Source: Uliginosibacterium sp. (GTDB taxonomy: Bacteria > Pseudomonadota > Gammaproteobacteria > Burkholderiales > Rhodocyclaceae). From it: a DNA stretch of 64,000 nucleotides. The notes below the pieces were generated by a model. The model saw only the letters and a program-made list of their open reading frames with translations, did not search any database and was not told the origin of the DNA. Below, piece by piece: positions 1-9,125 of the stretch; positions within the stretch are counted from its first letter, which is position 1; each line of letters starts with the position of its first letter. Both the position numbers and the translations under genes were made by a program. The stretch spans positions 1 through 64,000 of the forward strand of contig JADKDZ010000012.1 in the NCBI GenBank assembly GCA_016718265.1, written 5' to 3'.

Positions 1-2668
1 CTGCAGGTCTCGACCGATGGTGGGACGACCTGGACCAATGCCACCACCGCGACCATTGCGGCTGGCACGACCAGCGTACTGGTTCGCACGCCAGTCACCA
101 ATGACACGATCGATGAGCTGAACGAGACCTTCACGCTGACGGCGACCACCACGGCGGGCACGACGAGCAATGCGTCGGCCGTCGGCACGGCGACCATCAC
201 GGACAATGATCCGACGCCAAGCCTGGCTTTGACGGGCCCGGCGACGATCAATGAAGGTGCGGGTACGGCCACTTACACCGTGACGCTCTCGGCTGCTTCC
301 GGCCAGACCGTCACCGTGGCTTACGGCACGACCGGTGGCACGGCCACCTCGGGGGTGGATTTCACGGCCACCAGTGGCACGCTGACCTTCGCGCCGGGTG
401 CGACCGTCGCGACCTTCTCCGTGCCGATCACCAATGACACGACCTTCGAGGGCAGTGAGTCCTACTCGGTCAGTCTGTCGACGCCGACCAATGCCACCAT
501 CGGCACGGGTGTGACGACAACGATCCTGGACAACGGCACGGGCGGTGGCGGTTCCGGACAACGATACGCCGGCCCTCTCCGTCTCCAGCCCGACCGTGGC
601 CGAAGACGGCAACTTCGCGCAATTCACCGTCAGCCTCTCCAACCCGAGTGCGACCGCCACCACGGTCAGCCTGGCCCTGGCGGCCGGTGCGACCAATCCG
701 GCCACCGGCGGCGGCGTGGACTTCGGCTCGGGCACGGCGACCAATCTGCAGGTCTCGACCGATAGTGGGACGACCTGGACCAATGCCACCACCGCAACCA
801 TTGCGGCTGGCACGACCAGCGTGCTGGTCCGCACGCCAGTCACCAATGACACGATCGATGAGCTGAACGAGACCTTCACGCTGACGGCGACCACCACGGC
901 GGGCACGACGAGCAATGCGTCGGCCGTCGGCACGGCGACCATCACGGACAATGATCCGACGCCAAGCCTGGCTTTGACGGGCCCGGCGACGATCAATGAA
1001 GGTGCGGGTACGGCCACTTACACCGTGACGCTCTCGGCTGCTTCCGGCCAGACCGTCACCGTGGCTTACGGCACCACCGGTGGCACGGCCACCTCAGGGG
1101 TGGATTTCACGGCCACCAGTGGCACGCTGACCTTCGCGCCGGGTGCGACCGTCGCGACCTTCGCGGTGCCGATCACCAATGACACGACCTTCGAGGGCAG
1201 TGAGTCCTACTCGGTCAGTCTGTCGACGCCGACCAATGCCACCATCGGCACGGGTGTGACGACGACGATCCTGGACAACGGCACGGGCGGTGGCGGTTCG
1301 GACAACGATACGCCGGCCCTCTCCGTCTCCAGCCCGACCGTGGCCGAAGACGGCAACTTCGCGCAATTCACCGTCAGCCTCTCCAACCCGAGTGCGACCG
1401 CCACCACGGTCAGCCTGGCCCTGGCGGCCGGTGCGACCAATCCGGCCACCGGCGGCGGCGTGGACTTCGGCTCGGGCACGGCGACCAATCTGCAGGTCTC
1501 GACCGATAGTGGGACGACCTGGACCAATGCCACCACCGCAACCATTGCGGCCGGCACGACCAGCGTGCTGGTTCGCACGCCAGTCACCAATGACACGATC
1601 GATGAGCTGAACGAGACCTTCACGCTGACGGCGACCACTACGGCGGGCACGACGAGCAATGCGTCGGCCGTCGGCACGGCGACCATCACGGACAATGATC
1701 CGACGCCAAGCCTGGCTTTGACGGGCCCGGCGACGATCAATGAAGGTGCGGGTACGGCCACTTACACCGTGACCCTCTCGGCTGCTTCCGGCCAGACCGT
1801 CACCGTGGCTTACGGCACCACCGGTGGCACGGCCACCTCAGGGGTGGATTTCACGGCCACCAGCGGCACGCTGACCTTCGCGCCGGGTGCGACCGTCGCG
1901 ACCTTCTCGGTGCCGATCACCAATGACACGACCTTCGAGGGCAGTGAGTCCTACTCGGTCAGTCTGTCGACGCCGACCAATGCCACCATCGGCACGGGTG
2001 TGACGACGACGATCCTGGACAACGGCACGGGCGGTGGTGGTTCGGACAACGATACGCCGGCCTCTCCGTCTCCAGCCCGACCGTGGCCGAAGACGGCAAC
2101 TTCGCGCACCACCGTCAGCCTCTCCAACCCGAGTGCGACCGCCACCACGGTCAGCCTGGCCCTGGCGGCCGGTGCGACCAATCCGGCCACCGGCGGCGGC
2201 GTGGACTTCCGGCTCGGGCACGGCGACCAATCTGCAGGTCTCGACCGATAGTGGGACGACCTGGACCAATGCCACCACCGCGACCATTGCGGCTGGCACG
2301 ACCAGCGTGCTGGTCCGCACGCCAGTCACCAATGACACGATCGATGAGCTGAACGAGACCTTCACGCTGACGGCGACCACCACGGCGGGCACGACGAGCA
2401 ATGCGTCGGCAGTCGGCACGGCGACCATCACGGACAATGATCCGACGCCAAGCCTGGCTTTGACGGGCCCGGCGACGATCAATGAAGGTGCGGGTACGGC
2501 CACTTACACCGTGACCCTCTCGGCTGCTTCCGGCCAGACCGTCACCGTGGCTTACGGCACCACCGGTGGCACGGCCACCTCAGGGGTGGATTTCACGGCC
2601 ACCAGCGGCACGCTGACCTTCGCGCCGGGTGCGACCGTCGCGACCTTCTCGGTGCCGATCACCAATGA
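1..2668 (+). repeat. Tandem 744-bp near-identical coding repeats of the adhesin
   Basis: The marker CTGCAGGTCTCGACCGAT recurs at 1, 746, 1490 and 2232, giving spacings of 745, 744 and 742 bases. The true period is 744 bp (248 codons); the deviations of +1 and -2 are the frameshifting indels. Copies differ at only a handful of positions, for example GATGGTGGG against GATAGTGGG and ACCGCGACC against ACCGCAACC. The last copy is partial and ends near 2668, where the sequence diverges into ACCAATGATTCTGTGCG. Such identity suggests recent amplification or ongoing gene conversion. More copies probably lie to the left of the window. Confidence 0.95.
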
Positions 2669-4055
2669 TTCTGTGCGTGAGAACGCTGAAACATACACGG
2701 TCAGCTTGTCGAGCCCCTCCAACGCCACGATCGGCAGCAACGTAACAACCACCATTGCGGACAATGACTTTGTGGGTTCAGGAAGCAGCACTCCAATCAC
2801 GCAAACTATTGGTCTCAGAGGAGAGTACTTCGGCTACAACGAGTGGAATAGCGCTCAGAACGACACGGTCTCCGGCTCAGGCTATCTGCAACAACGCGGA
2901 GATGGGAACTACGGCAACCTTGATCGGATCGCCGAAGTGGCCGGGGTGATCAATCTACGCAACGGCGCTGCGGTCGTCGGTACTGCTTCAGCCGCTTCAA
3001 ACACGGCCGCTGATGCCAGCTTCACGTCTCGTGGCATCAACTACGGGCCAATCTCCGACAGTGCCGACGGAGGGGTAGGACGCAACCCCACACAGCTCAC
3101 ATCTGGCGCTGCCGTTACCAGCGGAAAATTGTACGAAATGCTCGGGAGCGATGCAGCCTCGCTACGTACAACGAGCACGTTCGGAAGAACGACTGATGCG
3201 TTGATCCGTTTCGTTGGTCAGATCGACATGACGGGAGGGAACTACGACATTCGCGTCACCGCCGACGATGGTTACCGGATGAATATCGGGGGAAACACGG
3301 TTGCGTCTTACGACAACATCACACCCGTACTGGTGACAACGTTCGCGAACGTTGCCGTAGCAGATGGTTTGCAACCGATCGAGATCCTGTATTGGGATCA
3401 AGGCGGTGAAGCCTCATTTAAGATCGAAGTCAAACTCTCGGGCAGCCCAGACAGCAGCTATGTTGTGCTGGACAGCAATCACTTTGCGATGTTCTCGCCT
3501 ACGAGTTTCCCGACACTCGGGGCCAATCAGGAAATCGTCGCCGGCAGCACGCCAGGCCAGTGGGTTGTCACCACTGGCGACAATGTGACGGGGACCGAGT
3601 ACAACGATACGCTGACGGGTACCGCGTACCGCGACACGCTTACCGGCGGTGCAGGCAATGACACGCTTACCGGAGGGCTCGGCAGCGACACATTCCGTTG
3701 GCAACTTGCGGACAAGGGAACCACCACGGCGCCAGCGACTGACACGATCACGGACTTCAACACGGCACCCGCTGCAACGGGTGGGGATGTGCTCAACCTT
3801 CAAAGCTTGCTGAGCGGTGAAAATCACACCACTGGCGTCGGCAACCTCGGGAGTTATTTGCACTTCGAGTACACCGCGGGCGGCACCATCATCCATGTCA
3901 GCTCAACCGGTGCCTACGGCACGGGCGGCTATGCTTCGAGCAAGGATGACCAGCGCATTGTGGTCAGCGGTGTTGATCTGACTGCGGGCGGAACAGCCAC
4001 TGACGCGTCGATCATTCAGGATCTCTTGAACAAGGGAAAACTCCAGACAGATTGA
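1..4055 (+). CDS. Giant Calx-beta repeat adhesin, RTX/type I secreted (3' part, frameshifted)
   Basis: This is the C-terminal part of a very large surface or secreted protein; the start lies left of the window. Near-identical 248-residue units each hold two Calx-beta-like sandwiches (typical pieces: TPSLALTGPATINEGAGT, SGVDFTATSGTLTFAPG) joined by a GTGGGGS linker. After about 2670 the DNA becomes unique: a last diverged Calx-beta half, a PA14-like domain (GLRGEYFGYN near 2812, ending near 3490), then RTX nonapeptides (GGAGNDTLTGGLGSDTF, about 3646-3705) and a type I secretion C-terminal domain to the TGA at 4053-4055. The frame is not continuous. It moves from frame 1 to frame 2 at an extra C near 555, loses one and then two bases near 2062 and 2107 (net in frame), and moves to frame 3 at an extra C near 2211. 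The adjacent lapG/lapD and TolC-like genes point to a LapA/BapA-type adhesin exported by a type I system. Whether the indels are sequencing errors or real cannot be told from here. Confidence 0.85.
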
Positions 4056-4398
4056 TTCTAGGCGCCACTTTGGAACAACTGACGCGTCACCGGAATCCCG
4101 CCATGCCCTCGCTGGCGGGTCTTCGCTAGGCTGTTCGGGTAGCGCACTGAAAGGATCCTGCTCCGTCAGGTAGGTCGCCGAAGTTTTGCGCGTGCAACGT
4201 ACGTCGCAGCCAAGAGGACTCTCCCAAGGCAGCGAACAACGGTGTACGACAGGGTGCGGGCGAGAACAGAAGTACGCTTTCTTGCCCACAAGCGAGAAAT
4301 TCTAGAGTGATTACGCGAAGATCCTCATGGCGAAAGGCTCTTCAGCCCACCACCACAATCTAGCGACCCGCACCCTATATTTCACCCTCAGCCGGCGC
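4056..4398. other. Intergenic region between convergent adhesin and lapD genes
   Basis: This 343-bp stretch separates two convergent genes. Apart from a hairpin just after the adhesin stop, no motif, RNA gene or convincing reading frame is seen. The open frame on the minus strand at 3903-4289 overlaps the adhesin 3' end and has no recognisable protein features. Confidence 0.6.
4097..4119 (+). terminator. Possible hairpin terminator of the adhesin gene
   Basis: CCCGCCA (4097-4103) pairs with TGGCGGG (4113-4119) around a 9-base loop, 42 bases after the adhesin stop codon. The following TCTTCGCT is only weakly T-rich, so an intrinsic terminator is possible but not certain. Confidence 0.35.
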
Positions 4399-6336
4399 TC
4401 AGCTCTGCCGGGCCACACTCACCGCCGGGCCGGTCATGCCGTCGATGCCCAGCAAGACGAGCATGTCCCACTCGGCGCGAGAGCTGACGCGCTCGGCAAT
4501 CACGGCAATACTCATGCTGCGGGCCACGTCGATCACGGCTTTCACGAAGCGCTGATTGCCGGGGTGCTGGTCGATGCCAGCGATAAAGGCACCATCGAGC
4601 TTGATGTAGTCCAGCTGAATGGAATAGAGCTGCGGCAGCGCCGAGAAGTGCCTGCCAAAGTGCTCGATCCCCAGGTGTCCGCCGTGGCTGCCCAGCAGCC
4701 GGGCAAGCTCGGTCAGGGCCGCCAGACCGCCGTCGGCGTCGAGCCCCTGCTCGCTGACTTCTACCCAGAGCCGCTTGACGTGAGGGGCGTTAGCTTTCAA
4801 CACCACAGCCAGCTCGCGGAGAAAATCCGCATCGCTGAACGACAGCGGCGAGAGATTGACCGCCACGTCGCCTTCGCCTTGTTCACACGCAGCCTGCGCC
4901 AAGGCCAGTTCAATGGCCACAAGGTCGACTTCCGCGGTCCGCTGCTGGCGCATCACCGAGGGCATGAATTGCCCGGCACTCAGGGTTTCACCCCGGCGAT
5001 TCCGCATGCGCAGCATGACTTCGTTGTGAAGCAGGCTGCCGTCTGCGCGCACGGTCGGGTAGCCTGCAAGCTCGAAGGCACGTCGCGCCAGCGCTTCATT
5101 GATCTCGATACGCCACTCTTCTGCCAGCTGCGGCGTATGGTGCCGGCCTTGCCCCAAGGCCAGTACCATCGCCGGCCCCATGGTCTCGGCCTGCATCAGC
5201 GCGCCATCCGCCCGCAGCAGCACCGCACCGCCGCTCTCGCCCTTGTGGTAATGCGTCACGCCGATGGCGACCGCCTGCTCGCGATCGGTCATGCCCTGGC
5301 GGTACAGCGCGCTCATGGCATTCAGCATGAAGGCGCCAAGTGCATGCAAGCGCTCCTGATCAGCATCTTCGACGATCACCGCGAAATCTGCCCCGTTCAG
5401 CCGCCCGGTGAACAGCTCGGTGTTATCGCCCGACATATCGCGAAGCATGCCCGCCGCTGCGATGATCAGGCCATCGGCCCGCTCGCGCCCCAGGCGCCGA
5501 TTGACGCCAGCAAGGTCGAGCAGCCGCAACACAAGAACACCACCTTCGTCGGCGTGATACTCGTCTTGCAGAACGCCTTTGAGGTGCGCGACGAACAGAT
5601 TGCGGTTCGGCAGCAAGGTCATCGCATCGTGATTAGCCTCATCGCGCAAGGCGTTGATGCGCGCAGTCTGCTCAAAGAACATGGCCTGCACGCGCTCAAC
5701 CATGGTGTTCATCGCGCGCCCGACCAGCCTGAGTTCCGGAACAGCCAGCTCGGGCAGTTTGACAAACCGGCGCTGGCCGATCGCCTCAGCCTGGCCGACC
5801 ACCGCACGCAGCGGAGACGACGCCCAGCGCATCAGCAGCGTCAGCAAGGAGCCGAGCAACACGCCTATCAGCAGCAACATCACGGCGAGCCGCAGCACGC
5901 CGTTCCACAAGGAAAGATAAGCGAATCGTGCGCTGGCCTTGACCTGCACGGTCCCGGCCTGTTTCCAGCCATCCGAGACCTGGGCCTCGCCCGGCACCGA
6001 CTCCAGCGGCACCCACTGCACAAACCATACGGGCACGCGCTCGACCGCAACCGCCGACTGACGCTCGACCACGACCGTGCCCGTCACGTCCCGATAGCGA
6101 ATCGACTCGAAATGTCCAGAGTCGAAAATCGCGCTCACCAGCAGTTCCTGCATGGCGGGGTCTTTTCCCTGCTGCGAGAGCGACAAGGCCAAGGAGCTGG
6201 CGCTATCGCTCGCCTGGGCGAAAAGCTGCTGCGCCAGATAATCGCGCGCGGTCAGCACGTTGAGCACAAAGCTGCCACCCAAGGCCAGGATGATCGCCAG
6301 CGCGACAGTGAGCCAGACGCGGCTTAACAAAGACAT
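4399..6336 (-). CDS. lapD: LapD-like c-di-GMP receptor with degenerate GGDEF and EAL domains
   Basis: This 645-residue inner-membrane protein has an N-terminal TM helix (about 7-28), a periplasmic LapD/MoxY-type sensor domain (about 30-142), a second TM helix (about 147-169), a HAMP-like linker, a GGDEF domain and an EAL domain. Both enzymatic signatures are degenerate: GRLNGADF replaces the GGDEF loop (about 311-318), HNEVML replaces EAL (about 438-442), and the usual DDFG motif reads IEHFGRHF. This fits a c-di-GMP binding receptor rather than an enzyme. In the known Lap system LapD binds c-di-GMP inside the cell and sequesters the protease LapG in the periplasm, which keeps the adhesin on the surface. 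The gene lies 48 bp downstream of lapG on the same strand, so the two are probably co-transcribed, and it converges on the adhesin gene. Confidence 0.9.
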   Translation of the reverse strand: MSLLSRVWLTVALAIILALGGSFVLNVLTARDYLAQQLFAQASDSASSLALSLSQQGKDPAMQELLVSAIFDSGHFESIRYRDVTGTVVVERQSAVAVERVPVWFVQWVPLESVPGEAQVSDGWKQAGTVQVKASARFAYLSLWNGVLRLAVMLLLIGVLLGSLLTLLMRWASSPLRAVVGQAEAIGQRRFVKLPELAVPELRLVGRAMNTMVERVQAMFFEQTARINALRDEANHDAMTLLPNRNLFVAHLKGVLQDEYHADEGGVLVLRLLDLAGVNRRLGRERADGLIIAAAGMLRDMSGDNTELFTGRLNGADFAVIVEDADQERLHALGAFMLNAMSALYRQGMTDREQAVAIGVTHYHKGESGGAVLLRADGALMQAETMGPAMVLALGQGRHHTPQLAEEWRIEINEALARRAFELAGYPTVRADGSLLHNEVMLRMRNRRGETLSAGQFMPSVMRQQRTAEVDLVAIELALAQAACEQGEGDVAVNLSPLSFSDADFLRELAVVLKANAPHVKRLWVEVSEQGLDADGGLAALTELARLLGSHGGHLGIEHFGRHFSALPQLYSIQLDYIKLDGAFIAGIDQHPGNQRFVKAVIDVARSMSIAVIAERVSSRAEWDMLVLLGIDGMTGPAVSVARQS

Positions 6337-6384
6337 GTCACTTCCCCCTCCGGATACGCCGGCCAGCCTGGCGCGTGGGCACGA

Positions 6385-7077
6385 TCATGGCTCAAAACCT
6401 TCTCCCCGCATGCGCTGAACCAGCTCCGTCCATCGGGCCAGACGCTCGACAGACATACCGGGACGGTCGACACCCGTCGCCGTCCACACTCCTTCCCCAT
6501 TAAAACTGAACACCGGCGTCAGATCGGGCCGGCGCGACGCAGGCCGGATCTCGGTCACCAGATTGTCCAGCACCAGCGGCTCGGCAACCGGCGTCGCATA
6601 GTAGCCAAGCACCATATGGGCCACCGGCACGCCAGAGCCCGGCAAGCCTATCACGGCCCTGACGTAGATCAGCCGCAGTTTCCCGCGCTCGACGCCAGCC
6701 TCGATCAGACTGAAGTATTTGGCGATCGCGAAGTCCTCGCAATCCCCGGCACCGTGACCCAGGAATTCCAGCGGACTGGCCCAGTAGTCCGCCCGCCCCC
6801 AGATCTGCTGATCGTCAACAAACCTCACGCGCCGGTTGAAGAACTCGTTCACGCGACGCAGCTTGTCAACCTCTGCCGCGCTGGCGGCCTGCTGGATCAC
6901 CTCACGCCAGTCGTTATACCGGGCTGAAGCCTCGCTGCCGAAGCGCTGCGCGATCAGGCGCTGCAGGCGCTCAGTGTCATGCGCAAGCGCGGCACATGCC
7001 GCGATGCCGCACGCGATGAGAATAAAGACTGGCCGGAGAAGGGCTCGCACAATCGGCTTTGCCTTAATCAAGCTCAT
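6385..7077 (-). CDS. lapG: LapG-type periplasmic transglutaminase-like cysteine protease
   Basis: This 230-residue protein has an N-terminal signal peptide (about 1-32, ending near CAALAHD) and the bacterial transglutaminase-like cysteine proteinase fold. The catalytic triad is visible: Cys113 in GAGDCEDFAIAKYF, His154 in VAHMVLGYY and Asp171 in PLVLDNLV. The acidic residues around Cys113 match the calcium site known in LapG proteins. LapG cleaves a di-alanine motif near the N-terminus of LapA-type adhesins and releases them. That target would lie outside this window. lapG is the first gene of a lapGD pair and is divergent from the TolC-like gene, with 198 bp between them. No strong sigma-70 promoter was recognised in that gap. 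Confidence 0.9.
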   Translation of the reverse strand: MSLIKAKPIVRALLRPVFILIACGIAACAALAHDTERLQRLIAQRFGSEASARYNDWREVIQQAASAAEVDKLRRVNEFFNRRVRFVDDQQIWGRADYWASPLEFLGHGAGDCEDFAIAKYFSLIEAGVERGKLRLIYVRAVIGLPGSGVPVAHMVLGYYATPVAEPLVLDNLVTEIRPASRRPDLTPVFSFNGEGVWTATGVDRPGMSVERLARWTELVQRMRGEGFEP

Positions 7078-7275
7078 TCGTCATAGAATGGCGCGAACGG
7101 GCGGCACTTCTGTGAACGAATGCAAGCGCCTGCGCAATCTGACACACAGCCATTCAATCGGCGTCGTGCGGAAATCGATAAATGCAATAGAATCATGCAA
7201 ATATGAGTGAGGTGCGCGACCAGGCCTCCAGCAGAGAATCCGTACTTGGCAAGACACAACTCCCGGACCCGCATC

Positions 7276-9072
7276 ATGCAAAAGAAAATCATCGCTTTAT
7301 CCCTGGCTTTGATGGGGATTGGCGCAAACGCCGCCACACTCAACGAAGTCACCGAACGCGCCATTTCACGCAGCCCCGACGTCAAAGCCCGTTTGCACGC
7401 ATTCCTGTCGAGCCGGGAAGACCAATCCGCCGGTGCTGGCGCCTGGCGGCCACGCGTTGATTTGAACGCCTACACCGGCCGCGAGACGCTGGACACCCCC
7501 AACACCGCAAACAGCTCATTCACGCACTCTGAAACCAGCCTGCAACTCCGCCAACTGTTGTTTGATGGCGGCGCCGCCCGCAGCGAGATCCGCCGCCTGG
7601 GCCACACAAAAGCCATCCGCTATTTCGAGCTGCTGCAAACCACCGACGAGGTGGCGCTGGAATCCGCCCGCGCCTACCTTGACCTGCACCGTTACCGCCA
7701 GCTTGCGCGGCTGGCCCAAGACAACTGGGCCGTCCACAAGGAGACTTACGACCAGATCGCCGAGAAAGTTAAGGCTGGCGTGGGAAGAAAAGTCGACCTC
7801 GAACAGGCCGGCGGACGACTGGCACTGGCGCAATCGAACTGGCTGATCGAAACCAGCAATCTCCATGACGTCGGCGCCCGTTTTGAGCGCATTGTCGGCG
7901 AGCAGCCCCCGGTGCTGGCCGAGGTGCCGGCCATGGCCGGCAAGCTGCCGGCGGAGCGAGAACTGATCAGCACCGCGGTACGCAGCAGCCCCGGCTTTCT
8001 GGCAAGCGTTGCCAGCTTGCGCGCTGCGCGCGCGCAGCTGGACATACGACGGTCAGCCAATGCCCCCACCGTCGAGTTCCGCGCGTCGGCGGGTGCAGGC
8101 CGCAATCGCCAGGGGGTAACCGGTACTTATCGCGATACTGCCGCGCAAATCGTACTGAACTACAACCTGTACAACGGCAACGCGGATAGCGCGCGCATTC
8201 GCTCGGCACAAGAATCCCTGAGTGTGGCTAAGGAACAGCGCGACCGCAGCTGTCGGGATATCCGGCAAGTCACCAGCATTGCCTGGAATGACGTGCGCAA
8301 GTTGCGCGAACAGATCCGCTACCTTGAGCAGCACGCCCTTTCAACCGAGAAAGCCCGGGACGCGTACCGCCAGCAGTTCGACATCGGCCAGCGCTCCCTG
8401 CTGGATGTGCTCGACACCGAAAACGAACTCTTCCAGGCGCGTCGCGCGCTGACGACCGCGCAACAAGACCTGAAGCTGGCGGAATTCCGCGTGCTGGGCG
8501 CAACGCATCAGTTGTTGCCTGCACTGGGACTAGCCGCACCGGTTGAGAATGCCATCAGTGACCGCCCTGAAGACCTGGCAGACGATATGGCGATCACCTG
8601 CAGTACCGTGGTGGCCAGCTACGAGGGGCTCGACATCGCCGGCGCCATGGCGCAACGCCCCCCACGCAGCACTGTCGAACCTACGCCCGTCAAGACGGCC
8701 AGTGCGCCTGCAGAGAAAGAACCACCCGCTAAGGTTGCGGCTGAATGCGAGGCCACGGTCAAGGAGTGGGCCTCTGCCTGGACCGCCAAAGACCTGACGC
8801 GCTATCTGAGTTTCTACTCGACCGCGTTCAAACCTGAACGCACCAGCGAGTCCAACTGGAAAGCCTTGCGCGCCCAGCGTCTGAAGAAACCGTCGATTGA
8901 GGTTCGCGTCTCCCAACTCAGCACCACGGAGCAGGATGCCAGCCACTGCGCCGTGAGCTTCAAGCAACAATATCGCTCAAGCGACTTCAATGACGATACG
9001 GTCAAGACCCTGAACCTGCGCAAGGAAGGCAAGGACTGGCGCATTGTCGGTGAGCGTGCCGTCAAACAGTAA
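7276..9072 (+). CDS. TolC/LapE-like outer-membrane channel with C-terminal Cds6-like domain
   Basis: ATG at 7276 is preferred over the upstream GTG at 7207 because MQKKIIALSLALMGIGANA is a clear signal peptide. The product is 598 residues. Residues about 20-440 form an outer-membrane efflux (TolC) protein with two OEP repeats (ALESARAYLDLHRYRQLARL; LLDVLDTENELFQARRAL). A Pro/Ala-rich linker follows, then a roughly 109-residue NTF2-like domain (about 490-598; ECEATVKEWASAW, WKALRAQRL, GKDWRIVGE). This matches, from memory, the domain found in Cds6-type L,D-transpeptidases. Ordinary TolC proteins lack it. Its position beside the adhesin and lapGD suggests it is the outer-membrane pore of the adhesin's type I secretion system. 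The ABC (LapB) and adaptor (LapC) partners are not in the window. Confidence 0.85.
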   Translation: MQKKIIALSLALMGIGANAATLNEVTERAISRSPDVKARLHAFLSSREDQSAGAGAWRPRVDLNAYTGRETLDTPNTANSSFTHSETSLQLRQLLFDGGAARSEIRRLGHTKAIRYFELLQTTDEVALESARAYLDLHRYRQLARLAQDNWAVHKETYDQIAEKVKAGVGRKVDLEQAGGRLALAQSNWLIETSNLHDVGARFERIVGEQPPVLAEVPAMAGKLPAERELISTAVRSSPGFLASVASLRAARAQLDIRRSANAPTVEFRASAGAGRNRQGVTGTYRDTAAQIVLNYNLYNGNADSARIRSAQESLSVAKEQRDRSCRDIRQVTSIAWNDVRKLREQIRYLEQHALSTEKARDAYRQQFDIGQRSLLDVLDTENELFQARRALTTAQQDLKLAEFRVLGATHQLLPALGLAAPVENAISDRPEDLADDMAITCSTVVASYEGLDIAGAMAQRPPRSTVEPTPVKTASAPAEKEPPAKVAAECEATVKEWASAWTAKDLTRYLSFYSTAFKPERTSESNWKALRAQRLKKPSIEVRVSQLSTTEQDASHCAVSFKQQYRSSDFNDDTVKTLNLRKEGKDWRIVGERAVKQ

Positions 9073-9090
9073 TCCGCTGATCCAAATACA

Positions 9091-9116
9091 AAAGGGCGCC
9101 GCGTGGCGCCCTTTTT
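9091..9116. terminator. Strong bidirectional terminator between the TolC-like gene and tldD
   Basis: AAAGGGCGCC (9091-9100), loop GCGT, GGCGCCCTTT (9105-9114) form a perfect 10-bp stem with A- and T-rich flanks. It lies 18 bases after the TolC-like stop and 10 bases from the tldD stop, so it can serve both convergent genes. Confidence 0.9.
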
Positions 9117-9125
9117 ATTCGGGCA

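Noticed and set aside
1..2668. Direct repeats considered as a CRISPR-like or non-coding satellite array
   Set aside because: The unit is 744 bp, codes for Calx-beta-like domains, and has no short repeat-spacer structure.
4327..6327. Plus-strand open frame of 666 codons opposite lapD
   Set aside because: It mirrors lapD on the other strand, is rich in His/Gln/Arg as expected for an antisense frame of a GC-rich gene, and has no domain.
7078..7275. Promoter search in the lapG/TolC divergent gap
   Set aside because: TAGAAT near 7190 looks like a -10 box but has no acceptable -35 partner at 16-18 bp, so no promoter is called.
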